Below are positions 38,907 through 47,746 of a stretch of 64,000 bases of DNA, piece by piece. This DNA comes from Alphaproteobacteria bacterium. GTDB lineage: Bacteria > Pseudomonadota > Alphaproteobacteria > JAAEOK01. Made by a program: the position numbers and the translations under genes. Where the stretch lies: positions 96,587 to 160,586 of the forward strand of contig JAAEOK010000001.1 of assembly GCA_024244705.1 (NCBI GenBank), written 5' to 3'. The stretch's first letter is position 1, and each line of letters begins with the position of its first letter. The notes beneath the pieces are model-generated. The model made no database searches, had not been told where the DNA came from, and saw nothing but the letters and a program-made list of their open reading frames with translations.

Positions 38907-38963
38907 GGGCAGGCGTCGGAAAAGCGTGAGCGGCGGTAAACCCAATCGCGAGGACTAGGAAAA

Positions 38964-39794
38964 ATGGTCGGCCTCAAGACGTTTTATGACGAACATCCGA
39001 TCAACGAGTCGGAGATTCTGGAAAAGGTCGAAGGCGAAGGCATCGCGCGCGACGACATCGAGCCAGAGGACTTGTCGCGTTACGACCAGGACCACTATGA
39101 CGGACTGGCGGCAAACGATCAGCTGGCGGCATCCCTGGGGATCGGCTCGGACATGAAAGTGCTCGATCTCTGCTCAGGCATGGGTGGCACCAGCCGCTAC
39201 TTGGCATATCGCTACGGGGCGACGGTATTGGGTGTCGATCTGACCGAGTCCCGTGTAAAGGGCGCGCGCGCCCTGACGCGCCTGGTCGGTTTGCAGGACA
39301 AGGTCACCTACAAGGTCGGCGATGCCGCGCATCTCGATATCGAAAGTGAAACCGTGGACCGGATCGTGAGTCAGGAATCCTTTCTGCACATTCAAGATCG
39401 CGAAAACCTGTTTGCGGAATGCGCCCGGGTTCTGAAGGCGGGTGGTGGCCTCGGATTCACGGATTGGATTTCGACCGATCGCCTCGACGATACGGCTCGG
39501 GCGTTTCTGGCCGATGGTCTCGCGGCCCCGCGCATCGTCGGTATCCCCGAATATGTCTCGCTGCTCCAGGACGCCGGCTTTTCCGGCATCCAAACGGAGG
39601 ATTTGTCGGCGCGGTGGCAAACGATCCTGCACGAGCGGCTGGCCATGTACCAATCGCTCGAGTCGGAGACCGTCGCCCGCTTCGGCCGGGATCGCTTCGA
39701 TACCTACATTCGAAACTACGCGTTCTTCATCGAGCAAATCGATAGCGGCGCCTTGGGCGGCGGCCGGTTCGTCGGCTGGAAACGCGATGACTGA
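38964..39794 (+). CDS. SAM-dependent N-methyltransferase (sarcosine/dimethylglycine MT-like)
   Basis: 276 residues. N-terminal FYDEHPINESEIL is the signature of glycine/sarcosine/dimethylglycine and phosphoethanolamine methyltransferases. Motif I is VLDLCSGMGGTSRYLA, motif II is GVDLTESRVKGAR, and post I is SQESFLHIQDRENLF. Methylation of sarcosine or dimethylglycine to betaine would be the opposite of the sarcosine oxidase next door. Substrate is not proven. Confidence 0.8.
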   Translation: MVGLKTFYDEHPINESEILEKVEGEGIARDDIEPEDLSRYDQDHYDGLAANDQLAASLGIGSDMKVLDLCSGMGGTSRYLAYRYGATVLGVDLTESRVKGARALTRLVGLQDKVTYKVGDAAHLDIESETVDRIVSQESFLHIQDRENLFAECARVLKAGGGLGFTDWISTDRLDDTARAFLADGLAAPRIVGIPEYVSLLQDAGFSGIQTEDLSARWQTILHERLAMYQSLESETVARFGRDRFDTYIRNYAFFIEQIDSGALGGGRFVGWKRDD

Positions 39795-39806
39795 AAGGAC
39801 AAAGCC

Positions 39807-40178
39807 ATGGATATGAAGAAGGTGCTGGAAGACTTTGACGCCGCGTATAACAAGGCTTTCAACGAAGGTGATGCCGCCGGGTGCGCCGCCTTCTTTTCCG
39901 AAGATATTCTCTTGATGGCACCCGACCAACCCATGACTCGTGGCAAAAAGGCATTTGAAGAAACCTACCAATCCCGGATGGACACAAGCAGCGACGGCAC
40001 ACACACCAATGAACTGGTCGAATACGGTGTCGACGGTGACTTGGCCTATCAGGTAGGGACGTTCGCCATTACGGACACGGACCCATCCGAGCAGGGCAAG
40101 TTCGTCAATGTATTGAAACGCCAGGCGGACGGCACATGGAAGGTCGCCGTGTCCATCTTCAACAGCGACAGGCCCTAG
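39807..40178 (+). CDS. SnoaL/NTF2-like protein
   Basis: 123 residues; DFDAAYNKAFNEGDAAGCAAFFSEDILLMAPDQ and VLKRQADGTWKVAVSIFNS are typical of the SnoaL/DUF4440 superfamily of small alpha+beta cone-fold proteins. It follows the methyltransferase after 12 nt, so the two may be one unit. Function cannot be inferred from fold. Confidence 0.75.
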   Translation: MDMKKVLEDFDAAYNKAFNEGDAAGCAAFFSEDILLMAPDQPMTRGKKAFEETYQSRMDTSSDGTHTNELVEYGVDGDLAYQVGTFAITDTDPSEQGKFVNVLKRQADGTWKVAVSIFNSDRP

Positions 40179-40221
40179 CATGATGCGATTGCGCTGATTG
40201 ATAGACCGTAGGCGGGCCATA

Positions 40222-40512
40222 GTCGCCGCCTTGCCGCTCCATTTCGAATGCCGCCACCTGGCGACCCAGCGCTTCCCCGGCGACCGCCCGGCCGGCGCCA
40301 TCGACGTCGTGTTCGCCCGCGTCGTCCGCATCCATGTCGATGACGGCGTGGTCGGCGCCGACGGCAAGCTCGACATCGCTCGCATCCGGCCGATCGCGCG
40401 CATGGGCTATTACGATTACGCGGTCGTCGACGAGGTGTTCGAGATGGTCATCCCGGGCGCCACCCCCGAGGAGCTCGACGGCCTCGCCGGGCGGGCGCCG
40501 GCGGATGGCTGA
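40222..40512 (+). pseudogene. 3' fragment of a flavin reductase gene
   Basis: The 291 bases match 38616-38906 of the intact gene with only about six differences before the last 18 nt, same length, and the same stop position relative to the match. Together with the 5' fragment at 36746 it makes up a second copy split by an intervening segment of about 3.4 kb (Fic, the intact copy, methyltransferase, SnoaL). Confidence 0.8.
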
Positions 40513-40814
40513 GGGCGAGCGAGCGGGATGCCGGATGTGGAAGCGGGCCGGTGCAGCCTAAAACGAAACCGCTCTAGGTTGCACTTTCGGCCCTTTGCGG
40601 AGGACGTGGAGGTGCCGTCGTTTCCTCTGACAAGGCCGGCCGGCGCGCTGCGCAACGCCCCTGAAGACACTGGAGACCCCACCGAAGACCGGGTTCTCTT
40701 GTCCCGGTGAAATGGCTGCAAATTCCTTGAATTTGCTCCCGCATCCGTCAGGAATCCGAGGACTACGGCGGTGGACAGAGTTTACGGCCGGGGCAGGGCA
40801 CCAAGATGAGCGAA
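40513..40814. other. Non-coding gap between the reductase remnant and the nos-like leader
   Basis: About 300 bases. Short ORFs in this stretch are poorly biased and give no recognisable product. No hairpin terminator with a U-tract was found. Confidence 0.4.
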
Positions 40815-41148
40815 GCCGTTCATCGGACGCAGCGCGCCCGGGCTCATATGCATCATGCCTGCGCGGCCGGACTCATCACAATAGGCGGAAGAGAATCATG
40901 GCAATGACACTCAGATTGATCTGAATCAATGGTCCAGGACGCGATTTGTTGCAGCCTTTGATTTGGAGGTATGTCGACCGGGATATGTCGGGTGACAGGC
41001 GTGACGGCGAGGCAGGTGAGAGTATCAGAACGTTGGCTTCAATTTGTCGGAGTATTTGGGAGTGCAGGTGATGAGAACGTTGATCATTGGGGCGGCGGCA
41101 CTGGGCATCATAACCGCGGTGTCGGGATACTCCGAATCATACGCGGCG
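40815..41148 (+). repeat. Leader/promoter/signal-peptide duplication, copy A
   Basis: This stretch, from GCCGTTCATC to the end of the signal-peptide codons of the nos-like gene, is a diverged copy of 47747-48086. Shared blocks include GCATNNTGCCTG, TTGATCTG-ATCA, GTTGCAGC and the signal peptide MRTLIIG-AALGI. Identity by eye is roughly two thirds to three quarters. It carries the FNR-like box and the start of the reading frame. Confidence 0.75.
40916..40929 (+). promoter_or_regulatory. FNR/DNR-like box TTGATCTGAATCAA
   Basis: A perfect inverted repeat TTGAT-N4-ATCAA, the consensus of FNR/ANR/DNR-family regulators of anaerobic respiration. It lies about 148 nt upstream of the nos-like ATG; a transcript starting about 40 nt downstream would have a leader of about 105 nt. 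A diverged copy precedes the cytochrome c gene. Confidence 0.75.
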
Positions 41149-42816
41149 TCGGATCTACCCGATTGGCAGAACGCGGCCGACGAAGCAAAAGACCATCCGA
41201 CTAAGGATCCGATGCTGCTTTACAATGCAGGAGGCCTTGATGGCAGGGTTGCCATCATCGGGCTTCCCAGCATGCGGACGTACCGGCACATCGATGTCGG
41301 CGTCGACCTGCACGAGCCGGTATTCAGCGGCACCAACGCCGGCAACAAGAATCTGACGCCGGACGGCAAATATTTATACGTCAACGATAAGGGCGCCAAC
41401 ACAATCGGCGTTATCAACCTGCAGACCGGTTTCCTGGAACGCCTGATTTCCCTGCCGTTTCCCTTTGGTGTTCACCACATTGCGCTGGACGATACCGGTA
41501 AGTTCCTCTACGGCACCGGCGAGTATTCCGGCAAGATGTCGAAGACCGAGATTGCGACCGGCAGGACCGAAATTATCGACTGGGGCCCCGCGCCCAGCGC
41601 CCCGGATTATCTTGATGTCGACAAGAAGGGTCGCTACGTCTTTTCGGGCAATTACTACCACTCCACGGTCGGCGTGTTCTCGACCAGCCCATTCAAGTTC
41701 ATCAAGGAAATACCGGTCGGCAAGAATCCGCACGGCACCGATGTCATACCCGAGAGCACCTTGGTTCTGGTCAGCGACAAACTGTCGGCGACGATGACCG
41801 TGATCGACGTCGAAAATCTGGCGGTCAAGAAGGTGATCCCGACCTGCGCCGGTCCGTTGCACTCGGTGATGGATGTCTACGACAAAGACGGTGGCACTTA
41901 CGAGCCCGGCAAGGACAGCCCGGAAGGCCTGACTTCCAAGTACGCCTATGAAAGCTGCTTCGTTTCGGATTCCAACGTGAAGATCGATCTTAAGAAACTC
42001 GAAGTGGTGGATGAGATTCCGACCCATTACCGAACCGGCCATATCGCGATCAGCGCCAACAACGACTACGTCATTTCGCTGAACAAGTTTTCGACCGGCC
42101 TGTTCAATCCGACCGGTTTGGTCTATCCGGTGAACTTCGAACTGTGGGATGCCCGGGAAGAGAGCCCGACCTACGGTAAGACGCTAAATATCGTCCCGGT
42201 GGACGGCGAGCCTCACAACGCCAAGTCCATCTATGCCTCACAGATCAAGCGCTGGAACATGGGCCAAGCCGAGGAAGGCGGCCTGATCACTGAAGCCGCC
42301 ATCGACATTCGTCCGGCCCACAGGGCCAAGACCAAGGTTTACCTGCTGCCCAAGTCCAAGGAGAAGCCCGGAATCCGGATGAAGGACGGGGTCAAGGAAG
42401 TCCACGTCAAGGCCTTCAGTTACGGCTATATCCCGCGGCAAATCCGCGTCAATAAGGGCGACAAGGTGCGCATCTTCGTTACCAACATCGACCGGGCGGC
42501 GGGAATAACCAAGAATCCGGACGTCACCATGGGGTTCGTGATTTACGGACCCTACGGATTGCGGACCAACCTTGATGCGCCGCGCGGGGTGACCGCGGTC
42601 GCCGAGTTCGTCGCCGACATCACCGGCGAATACGCGATCTTCTGCCAGCATTTCTGCGGTCCTCTGCACCTGGAAATGCGTGGATCGTTCTTCGTCGACG
42701 ATCCTGAGGGCGAGGACTCGAATCTATCCGTGGGCGAGTATGGCAAGGCGCAAACGCTGCCTGGTCTGGTCGCTCCCGACGAGCTCGAGATCGCACCGCG
42801 TGCGACGGGGCTGTAG
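41071..42816 (+). CDS. NosZ-like copper protein (beta-propeller plus CuA cupredoxin) with altered ligand sites
   Basis: 581 residues. Sec-type signal peptide, residues 1-27 (no twin Arg). Propeller matches to NosZ by eye: DLHEP (79-83; NosZ has DxHHP), FGVHHI (132-137), KNPHGTDV (218-225), GPLHSVMD (261-268), HYRTGHI (319-325), SLNKFS (336-341) and GEPHNAK (379-385). Six of seven CuZ His positions are kept; one is Glu82. The cupredoxin domain (445-545) has FVTNID, then TMGF (486-489) where NosZ has THGF, and CQHFCGPLHLEM (525-536) in place of CTWFCHALHMEM. CuA would use Cys525, Cys529, His533 and Met536, with Met487 or His527 as candidate extra ligands. N2O is the likeliest substrate, but not proven. 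No NosR/D/L is nearby. Confidence 0.75.
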   Translation: MRTLIIGAAALGIITAVSGYSESYAASDLPDWQNAADEAKDHPTKDPMLLYNAGGLDGRVAIIGLPSMRTYRHIDVGVDLHEPVFSGTNAGNKNLTPDGKYLYVNDKGANTIGVINLQTGFLERLISLPFPFGVHHIALDDTGKFLYGTGEYSGKMSKTEIATGRTEIIDWGPAPSAPDYLDVDKKGRYVFSGNYYHSTVGVFSTSPFKFIKEIPVGKNPHGTDVIPESTLVLVSDKLSATMTVIDVENLAVKKVIPTCAGPLHSVMDVYDKDGGTYEPGKDSPEGLTSKYAYESCFVSDSNVKIDLKKLEVVDEIPTHYRTGHIAISANNDYVISLNKFSTGLFNPTGLVYPVNFELWDAREESPTYGKTLNIVPVDGEPHNAKSIYASQIKRWNMGQAEEGGLITEAAIDIRPAHRAKTKVYLLPKSKEKPGIRMKDGVKEVHVKAFSYGYIPRQIRVNKGDKVRIFVTNIDRAAGITKNPDVTMGFVIYGPYGLRTNLDAPRGVTAVAEFVADITGEYAIFCQHFCGPLHLEMRGSFFVDDPEGEDSNLSVGEYGKAQTLPGLVAPDELEIAPRATGL

Positions 42817-42854
42817 TCCGCCCGGGATCTCGCAGGAACGGCTTGTTGCATCTT

Positions 42855-42880
42855 ATCCTCCCTTTGCAAAGAGGGGGGAT
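42855..42880 (+). terminator. Imperfect hairpin after the nos-like gene
   Basis: ATCCTCCCTTT and AAAGAGGGGGGAT pair around a short GC turn, 38 nt after the stop; TCATTTTT follows 4 nt later. It may end or attenuate the transcript between the nos-like gene and the cytochrome b genes. Confidence 0.45.
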
Positions 42881-43036
42881 GGGGTCATTTTTCGCACCAG
42901 GCAGAGGCGAGTCTCGTCCGCCAGGCGCAATCGAAGGCGGCCGCAACCGGGGGCCGGCGCGTCGGCCGCAGTTGGACCGCCTGGCTTGGGTGCAGCGCTG
43001 CCGCCAGGCAAGGGTTTTCGGAAATTCGGACCAGAG

Positions 43037-43561
43037 ATGTTGCCAAGATTGTCAGTGAAGACTCTTTTCGTGGGCTTGTTCACGGTTTTGTTGCTGGGCG
43101 GCGCCAGCTTCGCCGCGATCAACTTCGGAAATCAGGAAAAGCCGCTGCCCGAGGAAACCGCTGTCTCGGTGGTCGAGAAATTCTACGAGTATATTTCCGA
43201 GGCGAAGATCAGGGGCGGCAACCTGCTGATCAACGAAGCCTACAAGCTGACAAGCGGCACACAATCGCGAACCGACCTGGCCCTGTTCCTCGGGATCATC
43301 AACAGGTACCCCTCCGGTTTCAAGGTAGAGACCGTCGAGAGCAGAGTCCGGGACAGACACGCGATCGTCACCATCGAATACGAAATGCCATCGAGTTTCG
43401 GGGGCATCTACACCGTGCGCACCGACGTTCATCTGAACCTGGACGAGGAAACCAATACCTGGAAGCTCGATTTCAGGGGCGACACGGACGATCAGGGCCG
43501 GGACGCTATCGCCAATGCCGTGCAGTCGGAAACTTCGGATGCCCCATCGGGCAAGGAGTAA
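43037..43561 (+). CDS. Membrane-anchored NTF2-like protein
   Basis: 174 residues from the ATG at 43037. One N-terminal helix (FVGLFTVLLLGGASFAAINF) anchors it in the membrane. The rest (EETAVSVVEKFYEYISEAKIRG to NTWKLDFRGD) looks like an NTF2/DUF4878-type cone fold. No Cys or heme motif. It sits between the nos-like gene and the cytochrome b gene, so it could help assemble or tether the complex; function unknown. Confidence 0.6.
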   Translation: MLPRLSVKTLFVGLFTVLLLGGASFAAINFGNQEKPLPEETAVSVVEKFYEYISEAKIRGGNLLINEAYKLTSGTQSRTDLALFLGIINRYPSGFKVETVESRVRDRHAIVTIEYEMPSSFGGIYTVRTDVHLNLDEETNTWKLDFRGDTDDQGRDAIANAVQSETSDAPSGKE

Positions 43562-43579
43562 CGGTAGGGGTAAGGGCCG

Positions 43580-44212
43580 ATGATGGCGAGAGTCTATGAC
43601 TGGCTGGACGCGAGAACCGGCATCAAGCAGTGGGCCGAAACGAAGAAGGTCCAGGCCGTGCCCTCGCATTCCTTCTTCTTCTGTTTTGGCGGTATTTCCC
43701 TGCTGATCATCATGCTTCAGGTGATCACCGGCATCTTCATGCTGTTCTTCTATACGCCCGATCCCAAGGAGGCCCTGAACAGCCTCGATTATATGAGCAA
43801 TGAGGTCCCACTTGGCTGGCTGGTCAGGAACATGCACCGGTGGGGCGCGACGCTGCTGCTGGCGTCGGTCTTCACCCACCTGGTCACCGTGTTTTATCGC
43901 AACGCATATCGCAATCCCCGGGAACTCAATTGGATTTCCGGCGTGCTTCAGTTCTTCGTGGTTTTCCTGCTTGTGCTCAGCGGCATCATCCTGCCCTGGG
44001 ATTGGCGTGCCTACTGGTCCTTTGCGATCTGGGTCGACTATGTTGGCACCTGGCCGCTGGTCGGCGAGTTCATGGAGAGCTTCGTGCTCGATACCTTCAC
44101 CATCTACCGAAGCTTCATCACGCACATCGTGATTCTGCCGCTGATTCTGTTCGCGCTCCTCAGTTTCCATTTCAAGATGGTGAGGAAACACGGCATTTCG
44201 GAGCCTCTGTAG
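43580..44212 (+). CDS. Cytochrome b6-type subunit (N-terminal cytochrome b)
   Basis: 210 residues, four helices. Heme b ligands fit the b6 spacing: His86/His100 (14 apart) and His182/His197 (15 apart), in NMHRWGATLLLASVFTHL and SFITHIVILPLILFALLSFH. It should hold two b hemes and take electrons from quinol. Starts 18 nt after the upstream gene and is followed by the subunit IV-like protein. No Rieske gene is near. Confidence 0.93.
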   Translation: MMARVYDWLDARTGIKQWAETKKVQAVPSHSFFFCFGGISLLIIMLQVITGIFMLFFYTPDPKEALNSLDYMSNEVPLGWLVRNMHRWGATLLLASVFTHLVTVFYRNAYRNPRELNWISGVLQFFVVFLLVLSGIILPWDWRAYWSFAIWVDYVGTWPLVGEFMESFVLDTFTIYRSFITHIVILPLILFALLSFHFKMVRKHGISEPL

Positions 44213-44233
44213 GAACGGCGCGGAGAGCAACAC

Positions 44234-44911
44234 ATGACGGGCAAGCAACCGGACCTCGTTCGTGATCCGAAATACGATCCGCCCTATCCGCAGGAATTCC
44301 ACCGCTTCTGGCCGCGCCACGTGCTCAAGTCCGTGTTCGTCAGCATCCTCACCATTGCCCTCGTGGTCGGCCTAGCCTATTTCTACCGCATACCCTCGGA
44401 CGTCAACATGCCGCCACTTCCCACCGAAGGCGAGTATCTTCCGGCCCCTGAGTGGTACCTGATCTTCATCTTCCAGCCGTTCTGGCACCTGACCGGCGAA
44501 GCCGCCGCGTTGCGGCCGCTGGGAACCTTCTGGGCCCCCGTTGCGATTCTGCTGGCGGGGTTCGCCCTGCCGCTCGTCTTTGGCCGGAAGAAGGCGCCCG
44601 GCAAACGGTTGTCGACGGGGATCAAGCTGCTGATGGGCGCCGGTGCCCTGGCCATCTGGGTGGTCATGACCGCCTCCGTGGTTGGCAGCGGCTATCCCGC
44701 CAAGACCACCGGCTGCACCTCGTGCCACAACCCGATGATGGGCGTAAGGCAGGCGTTACCGCCCGCCGACATGGCGGAATTCTACAGGGGATCTCGACAG
44801 TTGCAGATCGAGGTCGGCGGCTATCGGGCCGGCTCGACGACCGGCGCGGAATCGTACAAGGACGCGAACTGGCAATTGAGGCATTACTACGAACCGACCA
44901 TGACATGGTAG
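44234..44911 (+). CDS. Cytochrome b subunit IV fused to heme c domain
   Basis: 225 residues. PAPEWYLIFIFQPFW contains the PEWY motif (72-75) of the quinol-oxidising Qo site of bc complexes. After three helices comes CTSCH (161-165), a heme c attachment site in a C-terminal periplasmic tail. The combination of subunit IV and a heme c replaces the separate cytochrome c1/f. It is the split counterpart of the fused gene at 55305. Confidence 0.9.
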   Translation: MTGKQPDLVRDPKYDPPYPQEFHRFWPRHVLKSVFVSILTIALVVGLAYFYRIPSDVNMPPLPTEGEYLPAPEWYLIFIFQPFWHLTGEAAALRPLGTFWAPVAILLAGFALPLVFGRKKAPGKRLSTGIKLLMGAGALAIWVVMTASVVGSGYPAKTTGCTSCHNPMMGVRQALPPADMAEFYRGSRQLQIEVGGYRAGSTTGAESYKDANWQLRHYYEPTMTW

Positions 44912-46203
44912 ACGCTGGGCAAATCTGTCGCCGCCGTCGGAGGCGTTTCTTGACAGTCCGGCCCGAACCTGGGCCTTGGGCGGCAAGCCTGATTTTGTGC
45001 CTCTTGCTGGTCGCAGTGCCGCTGCCGAGCCGGGCGGACGTCCAGACGGCTGATCCCATGATCCAGGAGTTCGTCGTCCCCGACGGGATCAGCTCCCCGC
45101 ACTCCGTTGCGGTGAGCCCGAGCGGAAACGTGTGGTTCGCCGAGAAAGTCGGGAAGAACCTCGTCATGTTCGACCCCGTGCGGAAGACGTTCGAGGTTCA
45201 TGCCCTCCCTTCCGACTGGGGCAACGTTGGGCCGTCGCGGATCGCCCTGGCGCCCGGCGGAAGCGTCTGGTTCAGTGTTCGTCGATGGGCCAATTCCGAC
45301 GATGATACCTGGTTCCTCGGTCGGTTCGACCCGACCGTCGGCTTGTTCCGGAGATACCTCCTTGCAGATCCGGACGCGGTTCAGGAACTCGGCACGGACC
45401 AGGGTAATGTTTCGCCGGATGACCTGCTCATCGACCGAAACGGACTCGTATGGTTCCTCTCCCCTGAAGAAAACAAGGTCTATAGCTTCGAGCCCGATGG
45501 CGCCGGGCTGCGGGGATACCCGATTCCGACACCGCACTGCTATCCCAAGGGGATCGCCATTGACGGCGGCGATACCATCTGGTTTGCCGAGGCCAACGCC
45601 AACAAGATCGGCAAGTTTGTTCCTGCCAGCGCCACGTTCAACGAGTACGAAATCCCAACACCCTTCGCCAATCCGGAAACGCTGACCGTGGATGGAGCGG
45701 GCAGGGTCTGGTTCGTCGAACTGCGAACCAATCGGCTCAGCGTGTTTTATCCCGAAGGGGAAAGATTCTATGAAGCATTGATCCCGACCGCCGGAGGGCT
45801 TCCCAATGCCATCGCGGCCGGCGGCAGCGGCGAGATATGGTTTCTGGAGTATATGGGTAACAAGATCGGCGTCTTCGATCCCGTTCAGGCCCAGTTCAAG
45901 GAATTCGACATTCCCACCTATGCCAGCCTTCCCGGAGACATCGCAATCGACCTCGCGCGAGATCGCGTTTGGTTCTCGGAAAGCGGTACCGAAGCAAGAA
46001 GACTGGCGATGCTCTCCATGAGCAAGGCGCGAAGCACCGTGGCCGCAACTGCAGCCGTGACCGAGACATCCGACGCTTGGAAGGCATTGCCCGAGGAACA
46101 TTCGGGCCCTCTCATCGTGGTCACCGTGGCCGTGGCGGCCCTGCTGGTCGCCTTCGGCGCATTGTTTGCTTGGTTTGTATTCTGGCGGCAACGGACCGCG
46201 TAA
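44905..46203 (+). CDS. Vgb-like beta-propeller protein with C-terminal membrane anchor
   Basis: 432 residues if the ATG at 44905 is used (overlaps the previous stop by 7 nt); TTG at 44950 is another option. N-terminal signal (SLILCLLLVAVPLPSRA), then repeats of the form VWFxExxxNKIGxFxP found in virginiamycin B lyase/NHL-like propellers, then a C-terminal helix (VVTVAVAALLVAFGALFAWFVFW). No heme or copper motif. The family includes an antibiotic lyase, but the context suggests assembly or structural service to the reductase. Confidence 0.8.
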   Translation: MVDAGQICRRRRRRFLTVRPEPGPWAASLILCLLLVAVPLPSRADVQTADPMIQEFVVPDGISSPHSVAVSPSGNVWFAEKVGKNLVMFDPVRKTFEVHALPSDWGNVGPSRIALAPGGSVWFSVRRWANSDDDTWFLGRFDPTVGLFRRYLLADPDAVQELGTDQGNVSPDDLLIDRNGLVWFLSPEENKVYSFEPDGAGLRGYPIPTPHCYPKGIAIDGGDTIWFAEANANKIGKFVPASATFNEYEIPTPFANPETLTVDGAGRVWFVELRTNRLSVFYPEGERFYEALIPTAGGLPNAIAAGGSGEIWFLEYMGNKIGVFDPVQAQFKEFDIPTYASLPGDIAIDLARDRVWFSESGTEARRLAMLSMSKARSTVAATAAVTETSDAWKALPEEHSGPLIVVTVAVAALLVAFGALFAWFVFWRQRTA

Positions 46204-47204
46204 TGGCGCGCGCAGCCATCGCGTATGCGGCGCTCATCGCCCTGCTCGTTGCCCCGTCCGCTGGCGCCGCCGAACTCGACTGGAGCCTTAAGACCTATCC
46301 ACTGCCGACGCCAAACGCGTTGCCCTCCAGGATCACCATCGATCCAGACTGCGCTGTCTGGATCCTCGAAGCCAACGCCAACAAACTGGGCAAATTCGAC
46401 CCCGGGAAAAAGGCCTTCACCGAATACGAGATCCCGACCTACCGAAGCTTCCCTTCCGATCTCACCGCCGACATCGCCGGTGTGGTTTGGTTCGTCGAGC
46501 AGGACGCCAATCAATTGGGCCGGTTCGATCCGGTCGCCAACTCGTTCAAGGAGTTCGACATTCCGACCATAGACAGCGTTCCCCGCCGGATCGGCAGCGA
46601 TGACAACGGCGTGATCTGGTTCACCGAGTTCTTCGGCAACAACCTCGGTAGATTCGATCCCCGGACCGAGAGCTTCACGGAATATCCCATACCGACTCCC
46701 AACAGTCAGCCAACAGGCCTCGTGGTCGGACCCAAGGGTGTCATATGGTTCATCGAATCCCAGGGGAACAAGCTGGCCTCGTTCGATCCGCAACGCGGGG
46801 AATTCAGGGAGTTCGACTTCCCCGAGCCGTTCCTGGTGCCCAAGGATATCGTTTTCGATCACAGCGGTCTGATCTGGTTTGGCGGCCGCAGGAACGGCAA
46901 GCTGATGATGTTCGACCCTTCGACCGGGCATTTCGAGAGCTTTGCCCTTCCGGTAAGAGGGGTCGTCGAGGGTTTGGCCATCGACCGGTCTGGAAACGTC
47001 CTGTTTTCGCTCGGCCATGTGGGCAAACTTGGAGCCATGAATGCGGTTTCCAGGGAATTCCTGGAGTTCAAGGTCGTACTGGGGGAAAGCGAGCCAAACG
47101 ACATCGCGGTCGATTGCGACGGCCACATCTGGTTCACCGATATCTCGCAGAATGCCCTGAACGGACTGCGAGGCGAAGACCTTCTGGGGCTGTGGTTGAA
47201 GTAG
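46203..47204 (+). CDS. Vgb-like beta-propeller protein, secreted
   Basis: 333 residues with a signal peptide (AAIAYAALIALLVAPSAGAA). Six or seven repeats with GVVWFVEQDANQLGRFDP and GVIWFTEFFGNNLGRFDP, about 40 residues apart, followed by EYxIPTP. TAATG overlap with the upstream Vgb-like gene means coupled translation. The pair probably arose by duplication. No membrane anchor in this one. Confidence 0.82.
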   Translation: MARAAIAYAALIALLVAPSAGAAELDWSLKTYPLPTPNALPSRITIDPDCAVWILEANANKLGKFDPGKKAFTEYEIPTYRSFPSDLTADIAGVVWFVEQDANQLGRFDPVANSFKEFDIPTIDSVPRRIGSDDNGVIWFTEFFGNNLGRFDPRTESFTEYPIPTPNSQPTGLVVGPKGVIWFIESQGNKLASFDPQRGEFREFDFPEPFLVPKDIVFDHSGLIWFGGRRNGKLMMFDPSTGHFESFALPVRGVVEGLAIDRSGNVLFSLGHVGKLGAMNAVSREFLEFKVVLGESEPNDIAVDCDGHIWFTDISQNALNGLRGEDLLGLWLK

Positions 47205-47746
47205 GTGCTGTTGTCCCGGTCTGCCCCGGTTCTTGGGCGCCGGCTGGCTCCGCCTGACAAGCTTGGATGGGACGAGGCCTGCGCCAGGGTCTGGACTCAA
47301 TATGGTCTAACCCCTTGATTTGACTCTTCCTTGCTAATGGGCTGTCGAAATCAGAGCCTAAGCATTTCAATGAGTTACGTCTAATTGAGTACAGACCCTA
47401 GAGCGCTATGTGTTCATGTCGAATCGATTCTGTTGCGATTTTGGGGGCGACGACGATGCGGAGGCCCGCCCAAACGCAACCCTGTCGGGCCGGGGCCTGT
47501 TTCGCCATGACGGCGTCAACCGCCTCGACCGTATGCCGGATACGCGCCGCGACGATTTCCCGGTCATGGCGAAAAATGCCTCCGGCAGATTGGTTCAACA
47601 TGAACACATAGCGCCCTAGCCCGGAAAATATCTCGCCCTGCGACGACCTGTCGCAGATCACGCGCGTTCGCCTTTCTGCGCCCGTTCCCCGTACTGTTTT
47701 AGCCGTTGGTACCCCGATGTGGTTGCCGCATTTGGGACAGAGCGCG
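47205..47746. other. Intergenic stretch between the second propeller gene and leader copy B
   Basis: About 540 bases. Overlapping short ORFs exist on both strands near 47400-47660, but neither has family features nor a ribosome binding site. Composition is AT-richer at 47280-47400. Could hold a degenerated gene; nothing solid seen. Confidence 0.35.

Noticed and set aside
41071..42816. Calling the nos-like protein a lactonase/YncE propeller
   Set aside because: The C-terminal CuA cupredoxin and the His pattern fit NosZ much better, although the fold is shared.
44905..47204. Calling the Vgb-like genes antibiotic lyases
   Set aside because: Only the propeller repeats support it. Context is respiratory and the lyase catalytic residues could not be confirmed.
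47398..47661. An 87-aa minus-strand ORF, and a 69-aa plus-strand ORF over the same bases
   Set aside because: No start signal, no family features, and the two frames overlap; likely random.
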